64,000 nt of DNA from Desulfobacteraceae bacterium UBA2174 (lineage in GTDB: Bacteria; Desulfobacterota; Desulfobacteria; Desulfobacterales; UBA2174): assembly GCA_002327445.1 (NCBI GenBank), contig DCWA01000012.1:1-64000 (forward strand). The letters are read 5' to 3'. The position numbers and the translations under genes are program-made. Every line of letters begins with the position of its first letter. The stretch's first letter is position 1. Below are positions 33,170-42,631 of the stretch, in pieces. The notes beneath the pieces were generated by a model. That model did not search any database, was not told the origin of the DNA, and worked only from the letters and a program-made list of their open reading frames with translations.

Positions 33170-36100
33170 ATGCCCCGGATTTTTGACAACATCGAAAATC
33201 GCCTGGTTCAAGCGCTATCCGATGCCATGGGATTGTCCGAGCGGGCCGATTTTTGCGTCGGCTATTTCAACCTGCGCGGTTGGCGGCAAATTGACGCCTT
33301 GGTGGAAAAATACGGCGGCGGCGAAGGTCAGTGCTGCCGGTTGCTAATCGGCATGCAAAGGATGCCCGGCGACGAGCTCAGGGCGACCATGGGCCTCTCG
33401 TCGAGCGAAGGCCCCATCGACCAGGCCACCGCCGTTGTCTTGAAGCGCCGACTGGCCGGAGAATTTCGCGATCAGCTCATGATCGGCCTGCCCACCAGCG
33501 CCGATGAGGCAGGCCTGCGGCGCCTCGCTGCCCAGATCCAGGCCGGCAAGCTTGTCGTCAAGCTCTATCTGCGGCACCCGTTGCATGCCAAGCTCTATTT
33601 GCTGTTTCGGCAAGACCCGCTCAACCCCAAAATCGGCTATGTGGGCAGTAGCAACCTAACACTGGCCGGTCTGTCCAAACAGGGCGAGTTGAATGTGGAT
33701 GTGCTCGACCACGATGCCTGCGACAAACTGGCCCGATGGTTCGAAGATCGCTGGAAGGATCGCTTTTGCATCGATATTTCAAAGGAACTGGTTGATATCA
33801 TAAAAGAAAGCTGGGCCAGGCCGGAGCCGATTCCGCCCTATCAGATTTACATCAAAATGGCCTACCATCTTTCCCGGGAGGCTCGGACCGGGCTCACCGA
33901 ATTTCGCATTCCTTCCGATTTCGGCAATAAGCTGTTGGAATTTCAGGTCGCGGCGGTCAAGATTGCGGCCCATCACCTCAACAAGCGCGGAGGAGTGGTT
34001 ATCGGTGATGTTGTCGGGCTCGGCAAAACCCTGATGGCCACGGCCCTGGCGCGCATTTTCGAGGATGACCACGGGCTGGAAACCCTGATTATCTGCCCCA
34101 AAAACCTGGTTTCCATGTGGGATCAATACCGGTGGCGATATCGGTTGCGCGCCAAGGTCCTCTCTATAACCCAGGTACAGAGCAAGTTACCGGATTTGCG
34201 TCGCTTTCGGTTGGTAATCATCGATGAGAGCCACAATCTTCGCAATCGGGACGGAAGCCGCTACCGGGCTATCGCCGAATACATCAGCGCCAATGACAGC
34301 CGCGTTGTGTTGCTCTCGGCCACGCCTTACAACAAGACCTATCTGGATCTTTCCAACCAGCTTCGCCTCTTTATCGACGAACACAAGGACATCGGTATTC
34401 GTCCGGAAAAGTACATCCGCGAACGAAGCGAAGACGAATTGCTGCGGATGCAGATTCCGGTGCGCTCCCTGGCGGCTTTCGAAAAAAGCGATCATGCCGA
34501 TGATTGGCGCGATTTGATGCGCCTTTATCTGGTGCGCCGCACCCGCGGCTTCATCCAGGACAATTATGCGCAATACGATTCCGAGCGGAAGCGAAAATAC
34601 CTGACCTTCCCGGACGGGTCGCGGTCCTATTTTCCAGACAGGGTTCCCAAGACCGTGACGTTCACCATCGACGACCGTGATCCGGACGATCCCTACGCAC
34701 GGCTTTTTTCGGATGAAGTGGTCCAGACCGTCAACAACTTGACCCTGCCTCGCTACGGCCTGGGCAACTACCAGAAGCCTTCGCCTCGCCAGCCACCCAC
34801 CGCTGAGGAAGCCCGGGTTCTGGCAGACCTTTCGCGAGCCGGATCGCGTTTGAAAGGTTTTTGTCGCACCAATCTTTTCAAACGATTGGAGAGCAGTGGA
34901 CATGCCTTCATTCTATCCGTGGAGCGACATGTTCTCAGAAACTTTCTTTTCCTGCATGCCATCGAAACTGAACAGCCTCTTCCCATCGGCACTCAGGATG
35001 TCGGCCTGCTCGATACTTCAGCCAATGATCAGGACACCGAACTGTGGGATCCGGCCGCCGATGATGGAAACGGCAACGGCACCGAGGATCCTTCCGCGGA
35101 CATTCCAAAGCCGTTGACCGAAGCAGACTATCGCCAGCGAGCAGCCGAGGTGTACAGCCTGTATGAAAGGCATTTCAAACGGCGCTTCAAATGGCTGAGG
35201 CCGACTCTTTTTGACGCGTCGCTGGCAGGTGACCTCAAAAACGATGCCACTTCCTTGATGGCCGTCTTGCAGCGCGCCGGCGCATGGGACCCTGAAAGGG
35301 ATGCCAAGGTAAAAGCCCTCTATGAGCTGCTTTCCGACCGTCATCCTCGAGAAAAAGTCCTTATTTTTTCACAGTTTGCCGACACGGTCGCCTACCTTGA
35401 ATCCCAGTTGACCAAACGCGGCTTGTCTTTGCTGGCCGGGGTGACCGGTCAAACTGAAAATCCGACCGAGATCGCTTATCGTTTCAGCCCGGTGAGCAAC
35501 GAAAAGCGCATTCAAGTCCGGCCGGAAAACGAACTGCGCATCGTGGTGGCCACCGACGTGCTCAGCGAGGGCCAGAATCTTCAGGACTGCGCCATCATTG
35601 TCAACTACGACCTGCCGTGGGCCATCATCCGCTTGATCCAACGGGCCGGCCGGGTGGACCGCATCGGCCAGCAGGCGGATACCATTTTGTGCTATTCCTT
35701 TCTGCCCGCCGAAGGCGTTGAGCGTATCATCCGCCTGCGCGCCCGAGTGCGCCAGCGGTTGCAACAAAACGCTGAGGTGGTCGGCGCTGACGAGACCTTC
35801 TTCGAGGATCAGGATCCCGACCAGGCGGTGCGCGATCTTTTCACCGAGAAGGCGGGCATCCTCGACGGAGAGGAAGATGCCGAGGTGGACCTGGCCTCGT
35901 ATGCCTATCAAATCTGGAAAAACGCTACCGACAGGAATCCGGGGCTGGCCAAAACCATTACCAGCATGCCCAATGTGGTATACTCCACCAAACCCTTTAC
36001 CCCATGTGTCGGCCAGCCCGAAGGTGTGCTGGTTTATTTGCGCACCGCTGAGGGAAACGATGCGTTGGCGTGGATCGATAAAGAAGGCAACAGCGTCACT

Positions 36101-36553
36101 GAATCCCAGTTTGCCATTCTGAAAGCCGCAGAATGCCGGCCGGATGTTGTGCCCTTGCCGCGCCATGAGGCGCATCACGATCTGGTGGCCAAAGGGGTAA
36201 AACTCATTATCGACACCGAAAAGACCGTTGGTGGCCAGCTCGGCCGACCTTCGGGAGCACGTTTTCGCACCTATGAGCGGCTCAAGGCTCATGCTGCATC
36301 GCTCAAGGGGTCACTTTTCGAGGACCCGGAACTGCTGCGGACCATCGAGGACATTTATAAATATCCGCTTCTTCAAGCCGCAACCGACGTCCTCAACCGG
36401 CAACTCAAGACCGGTATAAGCGATATAGCCTTGGCGAATCTGGTCCTTTCGCTGAGAGCCGATGCCCGCCTTTGCCGAATAACAGAGGATGCTGCATCTG
36501 CTGAACCCCAGGTGATTTGTTCCATGGGGCTGCGAGAGGATGGGGTGCCATGA
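33170..36553 (+). CDS. Phospholipase-D-like nuclease - SNF2 helicase fusion
   Basis: A 1127-residue protein from ATG 33170 (CGGGAG upstream). Residues 1-190 form a PLD-superfamily nuclease domain with one HxK motif (HPLHAKLYLL...GSSNLT). Helicase domain 1 has GDVVGLGKTLMA, the DExH box IIDESHN and LSATPYN. Domain 2 has VVATDVLSEGQNLQ and QRAGRVDRIGQ. The family translocates on double-stranded DNA, and the nuclease would cut. The layout resembles defence helicases that partner with methylases. The zeta-like kinase gene starts inside its stop codon. Confidence 0.85.
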   Translation: MPRIFDNIENRLVQALSDAMGLSERADFCVGYFNLRGWRQIDALVEKYGGGEGQCCRLLIGMQRMPGDELRATMGLSSSEGPIDQATAVVLKRRLAGEFRDQLMIGLPTSADEAGLRRLAAQIQAGKLVVKLYLRHPLHAKLYLLFRQDPLNPKIGYVGSSNLTLAGLSKQGELNVDVLDHDACDKLARWFEDRWKDRFCIDISKELVDIIKESWARPEPIPPYQIYIKMAYHLSREARTGLTEFRIPSDFGNKLLEFQVAAVKIAAHHLNKRGGVVIGDVVGLGKTLMATALARIFEDDHGLETLIICPKNLVSMWDQYRWRYRLRAKVLSITQVQSKLPDLRRFRLVIIDESHNLRNRDGSRYRAIAEYISANDSRVVLLSATPYNKTYLDLSNQLRLFIDEHKDIGIRPEKYIRERSEDELLRMQIPVRSLAAFEKSDHADDWRDLMRLYLVRRTRGFIQDNYAQYDSERKRKYLTFPDGSRSYFPDRVPKTVTFTIDDRDPDDPYARLFSDEVVQTVNNLTLPRYGLGNYQKPSPRQPPTAEEARVLADLSRAGSRLKGFCRTNLFKRLESSGHAFILSVERHVLRNFLFLHAIETEQPLPIGTQDVGLLDTSANDQDTELWDPAADDGNGNGTEDPSADIPKPLTEADYRQRAAEVYSLYERHFKRRFKWLRPTLFDASLAGDLKNDATSLMAVLQRAGAWDPERDAKVKALYELLSDRHPREKVLIFSQFADTVAYLESQLTKRGLSLLAGVTGQTENPTEIAYRFSPVSNEKRIQVRPENELRIVVATDVLSEGQNLQDCAIIVNYDLPWAIIRLIQRAGRVDRIGQQADTILCYSFLPAEGVERIIRLRARVRQRLQQNAEVVGADETFFEDQDPDQAVRDLFTEKAGILDGEEDAEVDLASYAYQIWKNATDRNPGLAKTITSMPNVVYSTKPFTPCVGQPEGVLVYLRTAEGNDALAWIDKEGNSVTESQFAILKAAECRPDVVPLPRHEAHHDLVAKGVKLIIDTEKTVGGQLGRPSGARFRTYERLKAHAASLKGSLFEDPELLRTIEDIYKYPLLQAATDVLNRQLKTGISDIALANLVLSLRADARLCRITEDAASAEPQVICSMGLREDGVP

Positions 36554-37125
36554 CCCCCCAATGTTTTATCATCGCCGGCCCCAACGGTGCGGGTAAGACC
36601 ACCTTCGCATTGATGTTTTTGCCGCGTTACGTCGGCTGTGTGAATTTTGTCAACCCCGACCTCATCGCCAAAGGATTGTCGCCTTTTGTGCCCCAACGGG
36701 CCATGATCAAGGCTGGCCGCCTGGTGCTGCAGGAAATACGGCGGTACACGGCCCGGCGGGAGAATTTCGCCATCGAGACAACCCTTTCAGGCCGTGTTTA
36801 TCTCAACGAAATGCGAAGCCTGAAAAGCGCCGGCTATTCAGTCCACGCTTTCTATCTTTGGATACCCAGCCCCGAATTTGCGATAGCACGCATCCGCAAC
36901 AGGGTTGAAAGCGGAGGGCATGACGTGCCGGAGGAGGATGTGCGTCGGCGATTCCGTCGATCTTTGGTCAATTTCTTTGGCGTCTATGAAACGCTTGTCG
37001 ATACGCTGCATTTGTTCGATAACTCCGGGAGGCAGCCCCGTCTGGTTCTCAGGTCGGACAAAGGGGGCGCGACCGTTTATGACCAGGATTGTTACCAATC
37101 GATCATGCGCGAGGTGAACCCGTGA
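36550..37125 (+). CDS. Zeta-toxin-like P-loop kinase
   Basis: A 191-residue protein with Walker A AGPNGAGKTTFA at residue 9, then VNPDLIAKGLSPF and the IETTLSGR segment typical of zeta toxins/UDP-GlcNAc kinase relatives. Zeta kinases phosphorylate peptidoglycan precursors and are held by epsilon antitoxins; homologues in other contexts may act on nucleic-acid ends or other sugars. It is locked by 4-bp overlaps between the helicase and a 79-residue protein, so a stand-alone toxin pair and an accessory of the helicase-methylase module are both possible. Confidence 0.75.
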   Translation: MTPQCFIIAGPNGAGKTTFALMFLPRYVGCVNFVNPDLIAKGLSPFVPQRAMIKAGRLVLQEIRRYTARRENFAIETTLSGRVYLNEMRSLKSAGYSVHAFYLWIPSPEFAIARIRNRVESGGHDVPEEDVRRRFRRSLVNFFGVYETLVDTLHLFDNSGRQPRLVLRSDKGGATVYDQDCYQSIMREVNP

Positions 37126-37361
37126 CAAATGACCCGTCAGAACTGGATGCCCTTACCGAGAAGGCGGTGGCCGCCATGAAACAGGCGGTCGCCCTGGTTG
37201 TCGAGGATCATCGTCGGAGGGGGAAACCGCTGGTGGTGTGGAAGAACGGCCGGGTGGTGTATGAGCATTTGGCGGCCGTCGATCGCGTTCGAGAATCCTT
37301 TGATGAGTTTGGTGTTGATCAGCCGGTTCCGTCGTCGGAAGACAACAAAAGCGAAAAATAA
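37122..37361 (+). CDS. Small protein paired with the zeta-like kinase
   Basis: A 79-residue charged protein from GTG 37122 (GTGA overlap). It has a helical first half (ALTEKAVAAMKQAVALVVED) and a KPLVVWKNGRVVYEH hairpin. Small proteins of this look are common next to zeta-like kinases and may act as partner or antitoxin; I cannot name a family. It lies 14 bp before the methylase gene. Confidence 0.6.
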   Translation: MTNDPSELDALTEKAVAAMKQAVALVVEDHRRRGKPLVVWKNGRVVYEHLAAVDRVRESFDEFGVDQPVPSSEDNKSEK

Positions 37362-37375
37362 GAAGGTGCGATCAG

Positions 37376-40300
37376 ATGAAGATCGATGCCGCCGCTGTGA
37401 GAAAGTGTCTGAAAGATTTTGATTTTCAGACCCTGTTCCGCGAGCACCTGGGCTGGGACAACCACAAGGCAAGCCTAAGCGTGGCTGTCGGTGAAGAGAT
37501 CTTTGAGCTGACCGCGGTGGCCCAGAAACGCGGTTTCGTCGCTTTTGTTTGCCCCGGGGTCCCTGATCGTCCGACGCGCATCAAGATCGACCACAAGGTC
37601 ACGAAGTCCGTGCGCGAGCACTTTGTCATCTACACGGACCAGGCGGCCGGGCGGCAAGTGTGGCACTGGGTGCGGCGAGAGCCCGGCAAGCCTGCCGCCA
37701 GCCGGGACCACCGGTTTGACGCGGCCCAGTCCGGCGATCCGCTCATCCAGCGGCTGGACCAGATCGCGGTGAGCATGGAGGAGGAAGAAGGCATCACGTT
37801 GCCGGATGTTTCCAACCGGTTCAGGGCCGCCTTCGATGCCGACAAGGTTACCAAGAAATTCTATGACCGGTTCAAAAACGAGCATGCCGCTTTTCTCAAG
37901 CTGGTCAAAGGTTTGAAATCCGATACGGATTTGGCCTGGTACACTTCCTTGATGATGAACCGGCTGATGTTTGTCTACTTCATTCAAAAGAAAGGCTTTC
38001 TCGACGGCGATACCGACTATCTGAAAAATCGTATGGCCATGGTTCAGAAACTGCGGGGAAAGGACAGGTTCCAGACCTTCTATCGCTATTTCCTGCTCCG
38101 GCTTTTTCATGAAGGATTGGGCCTGTCGCCGGATGAACGACACCTCGATTCTGAAATGGAACGGCTTCTGGGCCGAGTGCCGTTTCTGAACGGCGGTTTC
38201 TTCGAGGTCCACCAGCTCGAAGCCCAAAACCCGGAAATCGACATCCCGGATAAAGCCTTTGAAAAGCTCTTCGCCTTTTTCGATCAGTACCGCTGGCACT
38301 TGGACGACCGGCCCCTGCGCGCCGACAACGAGATCAACCCCGATGTGGTCGGCTATATCTTTGAAAAATACATCAACCAGAAGCAGATGGGGGCCTACTA
38401 CACCAAGGAGGACATCACCGAGTACATCAGCAAGAATACCCTCATCCCTTTTCTGTTCGGCGCCGCGGAAAAAAGATGCCCTATTGCCTTCAAGCCGGAG
38501 GGTTTCCTTTGGAAGCTACTGCGCGAAGATCCGGACCGCTATATTTACCTGGCGGTCCGGCACGGGGTGGTCGGCGACAATGGCGCCATCGTCCCCGAAA
38601 CCGAACTGCCCGATTTCGTCCAAACCGGCATGCACGATCCCAAGGCACGGATGTTCGACAAGCGCTACAACCTTCAGCAAGCACCGGCCGGCGATCCGTT
38701 GCGTCTGGTCACCGAGACCTGGCGGGAATATGTCTACCGGCGCAACCGATGCCTTGAAATCCGAGAAAAATTGCAAAACGGGGAAGTTTATCAAATAAAT
38801 AACCTGATCACCCTGAACCTGGATATCTGGCAGTTCGCCCGCGACGCCATCGTCACCAGCGAGGGCCCAGAATTGCTTCGGGCGTTTTGGCGGGCAATAG
38901 AGAGAGTATCGGTGCTCGACCCCACTTGCGGCTCGGGCGCCTTTTTGTTTGCCGCCCTGCGCATCCTGGAAAGCCTTTACAGCGATTGCCTGGAACGCAT
39001 GGAACGCTTCATCGAGGATGTTCAGGACAAACCTCACCATCCCAAGCAGTTTGCGGACTTCAAGGAAGTTCTGGCCCAGATCGCCAAGCATCCCAACGAG
39101 CGCTACTTCATTCACAAATCGGCCATCCTTAACAACCTCTACGGAGTGGACATCATGGCCGAAGCGGTGGAAATCTGCAAGCTGCGCCTGTTTCTCAAGC
39201 TGGTGGCCCAAGTGGAACAGGTGGAGCAGATCGAGCCATTGCCTGACATGGATTTCAACATCAGAACGGGAAATAGCCTGGTCGGCTACGCCACTGAAGA
39301 GCAGGCGCGCAAGGCATTCCGCGAGAAGGATGCCGGTAATCAAAAACAAGGCATGCTGCCGTTCGGTGAAACCATTGACGCCTACCGGCGCTTTGAAGAA
39401 GAACTGTTCATCGTCGAACGTGCCTTCAGACAGTTCCGGGAGCAGCAGGCAATACACGGTGGAAAAGTCAGCCACAAGGACAAAGAAGATCTGCGTAAAC
39501 GGTTGGCGAAACTCGATGACGAGCTGGACCGGTATTTGGCATCCGAATACGGTATTTCACCAAGCACTGGAGGGACGCCTCTCGTGTCTGCTGCATATGA
39601 AAAGAAGTTTGCCAAATGGAAATTTAGTCATCAACCATTTCACTGGTTTGTTGAATTTTACGGGATAATGCGTAATGGCGGGTTTGATGTGGTAATAGGG
39701 AATCCACCTTATGTAGTTTATTTTCCTAAATCTGTTGGTTACTCGATATTAATTAATCAACTAAAAACAAAAGCCAGCAAAAATTTATATGCCTATGTTT
39801 ATGAAAGATCTGTATTAATTTCAAAAGATTATTCGCCGGTCGGTCTCATTATACAGCTTACAGCGATATCTTCTGAGCGACTTTCTTCTCTGCAAAATTT
39901 GCTTTATGAGCGAGGCGAGATGGTTGTGGTGCCTTTTCCAAGGCGACCTGAATCAGTTTTTGAGGGTGTAGAAATGCCGGTTGTTATTTTACTGTCATTA
40001 CATAGACCTTCAGGTAGCTATATAACAACCAAAGTAAACCGCTTTTACAGCCAAGAGAGAATTGCAGCTGTGGAATTTCTTCGGCCAATAAAACACAAAA
40101 TTCGTTTGGATGGATATAGAATAGCAAAATTTGGTAGTAGATTGGAACAGGAAATTTATTCAAAAATTATGGAACCTAATTCTACTATTGGCTCTTATGT
40201 GACTAACTGCGGCAATTCCATTCTTTACTATCAAGAAGCTTGTAGATATTGGCTTAAGGCATTAGATCAAGTTCCATTTTTTATGCGTAATGGAAAAAAA

Positions 40301-40729
40301 GTAAATCCTCCTCATGGGAGAATGATAAATTTAAAAAATAAAAATGTTGCCAGTTTTGCTGCATGTTTATTAAATTCTTCTACTTTTTATTGGTTTTATA
40401 GCTCCTTTTCCGACTGTGAACATGTTAACGATAAACTGGTGCGTAGTTTCAAATTACACAAATTAATCGGTTGTCAAGAATGGCAAATTATGGCCGAGAA
40501 GCTTCGTGAGAGACTTAAAGAAACAGCAACACGAAAATCTATCACAACAAGACAAGGGCATAGAATTGAATATGATGAGATAAACGCTACTCAAGCTAAA
40601 GATATCATAGACAAAATTGATGAAATTATCGCGCAGTGCTATGGTTTCACAGATGAAGAACTCGATTTTATCATTAATTATGATATCAAATACAGGATGG
40701 GGAAGGATAGCAGGGATGCCGAAGACTGA
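37376..40729 (+). CDS. Eco57I-type class IIG restriction-modification enzyme, mosaic
   Basis: A 1117-residue protein. Residues 1-120 may hold the nuclease, although no clear motif is visible. The adenine-methylase domain has motif I LDPTCGSGAFLF (about residue 515) and motif IV NPPY in DVVIGNPPYVVYF (about 775). The remaining part is the target-recognition and helical region. The gene is mosaic. From about 39560 to the stop the DNA is AT-rich (40321-40380 holds 13 G+C of 60, against 36 of 60 in 38641-38700), which suggests that the specificity half was replaced by transfer. It lies with the PLD-SNF2 helicase. Confidence 0.85.
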   Translation: MKIDAAAVRKCLKDFDFQTLFREHLGWDNHKASLSVAVGEEIFELTAVAQKRGFVAFVCPGVPDRPTRIKIDHKVTKSVREHFVIYTDQAAGRQVWHWVRREPGKPAASRDHRFDAAQSGDPLIQRLDQIAVSMEEEEGITLPDVSNRFRAAFDADKVTKKFYDRFKNEHAAFLKLVKGLKSDTDLAWYTSLMMNRLMFVYFIQKKGFLDGDTDYLKNRMAMVQKLRGKDRFQTFYRYFLLRLFHEGLGLSPDERHLDSEMERLLGRVPFLNGGFFEVHQLEAQNPEIDIPDKAFEKLFAFFDQYRWHLDDRPLRADNEINPDVVGYIFEKYINQKQMGAYYTKEDITEYISKNTLIPFLFGAAEKRCPIAFKPEGFLWKLLREDPDRYIYLAVRHGVVGDNGAIVPETELPDFVQTGMHDPKARMFDKRYNLQQAPAGDPLRLVTETWREYVYRRNRCLEIREKLQNGEVYQINNLITLNLDIWQFARDAIVTSEGPELLRAFWRAIERVSVLDPTCGSGAFLFAALRILESLYSDCLERMERFIEDVQDKPHHPKQFADFKEVLAQIAKHPNERYFIHKSAILNNLYGVDIMAEAVEICKLRLFLKLVAQVEQVEQIEPLPDMDFNIRTGNSLVGYATEEQARKAFREKDAGNQKQGMLPFGETIDAYRRFEEELFIVERAFRQFREQQAIHGGKVSHKDKEDLRKRLAKLDDELDRYLASEYGISPSTGGTPLVSAAYEKKFAKWKFSHQPFHWFVEFYGIMRNGGFDVVIGNPPYVVYFPKSVGYSILINQLKTKASKNLYAYVYERSVLISKDYSPVGLIIQLTAISSERLSSLQNLLYERGEMVVVPFPRRPESVFEGVEMPVVILLSLHRPSGSYITTKVNRFYSQERIAAVEFLRPIKHKIRLDGYRIAKFGSRLEQEIYSKIMEPNSTIGSYVTNCGNSILYYQEACRYWLKALDQVPFFMRNGKKVNPPHGRMINLKNKNVASFAACLLNSSTFYWFYSSFSDCEHVNDKLVRSFKLHKLIGCQEWQIMAEKLRERLKETATRKSITTRQGHRIEYDEINATQAKDIIDKIDEIIAQCYGFTDEELDFIINYDIKYRMGKDSRDAED

Positions 40730-40840
40730 TAGCCACCTGAAAATATAGGAAATCAGATTTATGGGCACGGTTTTCAAAACATTGCAAAAGCCAGACGCTT
40801 TGTGAATATATTCTGCAGTCTGAAAACATCGGAGAGACCC

Positions 40841-42631
40841 ATGAGCATTCTCATTGACCGAGTGAGAATTTCAAATTTTCGATCGCTACGACACGTCGAA
40901 GTGGTGCTGTCTCCGGTTACGGTGCTGGTCGGCATGAACAACTCCGGCAAGACATCGTTTCTCAAGGCCCTGCATCTGGCTTTGGGGGCGGATCGCCGCG
41001 TGGTGAATGCCGACGATTTTTTTATCGGTCAAGGAACAGATACTGCAGACGAGCCTGAGAATACCATCACTATCGACCTTCGGATCATACCTTTAGATAA
41101 AGATGGAAAGCGCACCAATGAATTCGACGATTCTTGGATAAACAGCGAATTGGGGGGCAATCTTATCAATTTCGATCAAGATGACCAACAATATGTCGCC
41201 GTGCGCACCCGAGTTGCGTTTGACCATCTCCGGAATGACTATCAAATTCAGAGGTTCGTGCTCAATGATTGGAGCGAAGGGGATGATTGGCTAAACACCT
41301 CTGAAAAGAAGCGTTTGCCCTTGCGTTTTGAGCAAATTGTCGCCTTTCTGATGGACGCCCAGCGGGATGTGGTGGGGGACCTTCGAAATCGGACGTCTTA
41401 TGTTGGGCGTCTGCTGACCAAGGTGGAGATCCCGCCAGAGGCGGTCGCTGAGATCGAGGAACGTCTCAGCGCCCTCAATGCGGATATCGTAGGCCATAGC
41501 GAGCTGTTGAGTCATTTGCGAACGATCCTTTGTGAGCTGAACCGGACGGTGCCGTCCTACGGGCAAGGGGTTGAGATTACACCGGTCAGCAAGAAGCTTC
41601 GCGATATCACCAAGGGTCTCGATGTCCAGTTCCGAGACAGCGAAACCTCGTCTTTTCCACTGGATTGCCATGGCATGGGAACGCGAAGCTGGGCCGCCCT
41701 GCTGACCTATCAAGCCTATGTTTCCTGGCTGGACAAGCAAGCGGGAAAGGATATCGGCAAACCATACCACCCGATTCTGGCGTTGGAAGAACCGGAGGCC
41801 CATCTTCACCCCAACGCGCAGCGCTGCGTTTATCAGCAGATTCAAAACAGCATTGGACAGAAAATCATCAGCACCCACTCGCCGTATATCGCCGCCCAGG
41901 CAAAGCTGGGAGACATTCGGCATTTTCATAAAGTCGGAACGGACGCGGCAATCACCTCGCTGAATCTTTCAGGCCTTGAGGCTGAAGACATCCGCAAGAT
42001 CGAACGGGAGGTCATGAACACTCGCGGCGAGCTGTTGTTTGCCAGGGCCATCGTCCTTTTTGAAGGCGAAACCGATGAACAGGCCCTGCCCATCTTTGCT
42101 CGTGCGCATTGGAATGAAGAACCGTTCATGCGGGGTGTGGTTTTCGTGGGCGTTGGGGGAAGGGGGAATTATCTTCCATTTCTTCGGGTAGCTTCTGCAA
42201 TGGGAATACCCTGGTTCATCTTCAGCGACGGAGAGGGCGGCACAATCGATAAGGTCACCACGGCTCTCGACGGGTTAGGCTTGGCAATGCCTCATGGCCG
42301 TGTGGTCGTGTTGCCGAAGGGGATGAACATCGAGCAATACTTGGTGGATAAAGGATATCAACCCGAGCTGAAGCAGGCTGTGATTTCATTTCAGGGACCA
42401 GGCTTTGCCAACGAAAAGCACAAACGCGCAAAGATCAAAGAGATAAACGGATGGATGGACGATGCCTTGCTTGGCTATTTGAATAGTTGGAAAACTAAGA
42501 TCAGCCCGCATTGGGCCAGCATCATCGCGAAACTGCCGGACGAGCGTCGATTGCCGGAAGCAATCAAGAAGTTGTTTATGGCCATCGACCTTGTAATCAA
42601 TCCGGTTTGTGAGGTGAAAGATGAAGGTTAA
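40841..42631 (+). CDS. gajA: Gabija GajA: OLD-family ATPase-TOPRIM endonuclease
   Basis: A 596-residue protein from ATG 40841 (GGAGAG upstream; a longer GTG frame is unlikely). The ABC-type ATPase domain has Walker A GMNNSGKTSF and Walker B LALEEPEAHLHP. The TOPRIM domain has the glutamate in VLFEGETDEQA and the later aspartate in WFIFSDGEGG. GajA is the sequence-specific DNA-nicking sensor of Gabija, held off by nucleotides and released when phage replication depletes them. Its stop overlaps gajB by 11 bp. Confidence 0.9.
   Translation: MSILIDRVRISNFRSLRHVEVVLSPVTVLVGMNNSGKTSFLKALHLALGADRRVVNADDFFIGQGTDTADEPENTITIDLRIIPLDKDGKRTNEFDDSWINSELGGNLINFDQDDQQYVAVRTRVAFDHLRNDYQIQRFVLNDWSEGDDWLNTSEKKRLPLRFEQIVAFLMDAQRDVVGDLRNRTSYVGRLLTKVEIPPEAVAEIEERLSALNADIVGHSELLSHLRTILCELNRTVPSYGQGVEITPVSKKLRDITKGLDVQFRDSETSSFPLDCHGMGTRSWAALLTYQAYVSWLDKQAGKDIGKPYHPILALEEPEAHLHPNAQRCVYQQIQNSIGQKIISTHSPYIAAQAKLGDIRHFHKVGTDAAITSLNLSGLEAEDIRKIEREVMNTRGELLFARAIVLFEGETDEQALPIFARAHWNEEPFMRGVVFVGVGGRGNYLPFLRVASAMGIPWFIFSDGEGGTIDKVTTALDGLGLAMPHGRVVVLPKGMNIEQYLVDKGYQPELKQAVISFQGPGFANEKHKRAKIKEINGWMDDALLGYLNSWKTKISPHWASIIAKLPDERRLPEAIKKLFMAIDLVINPVCEVKDEG

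Noticed and set aside
37122..37361. Epsilon antitoxin
   Set aside because: It follows rather than precedes the kinase and has no epsilon-like three-helix pattern, so only a neutral partner label is given.
33170..40729. Labelling the helicase-methylase operon DISARM or BREX
   Set aside because: No DUF1998 (DrmB), PglZ, BrxC or Lon-like gene; the methylase is of Eco57I type and the PLD domain is fused to the helicase.
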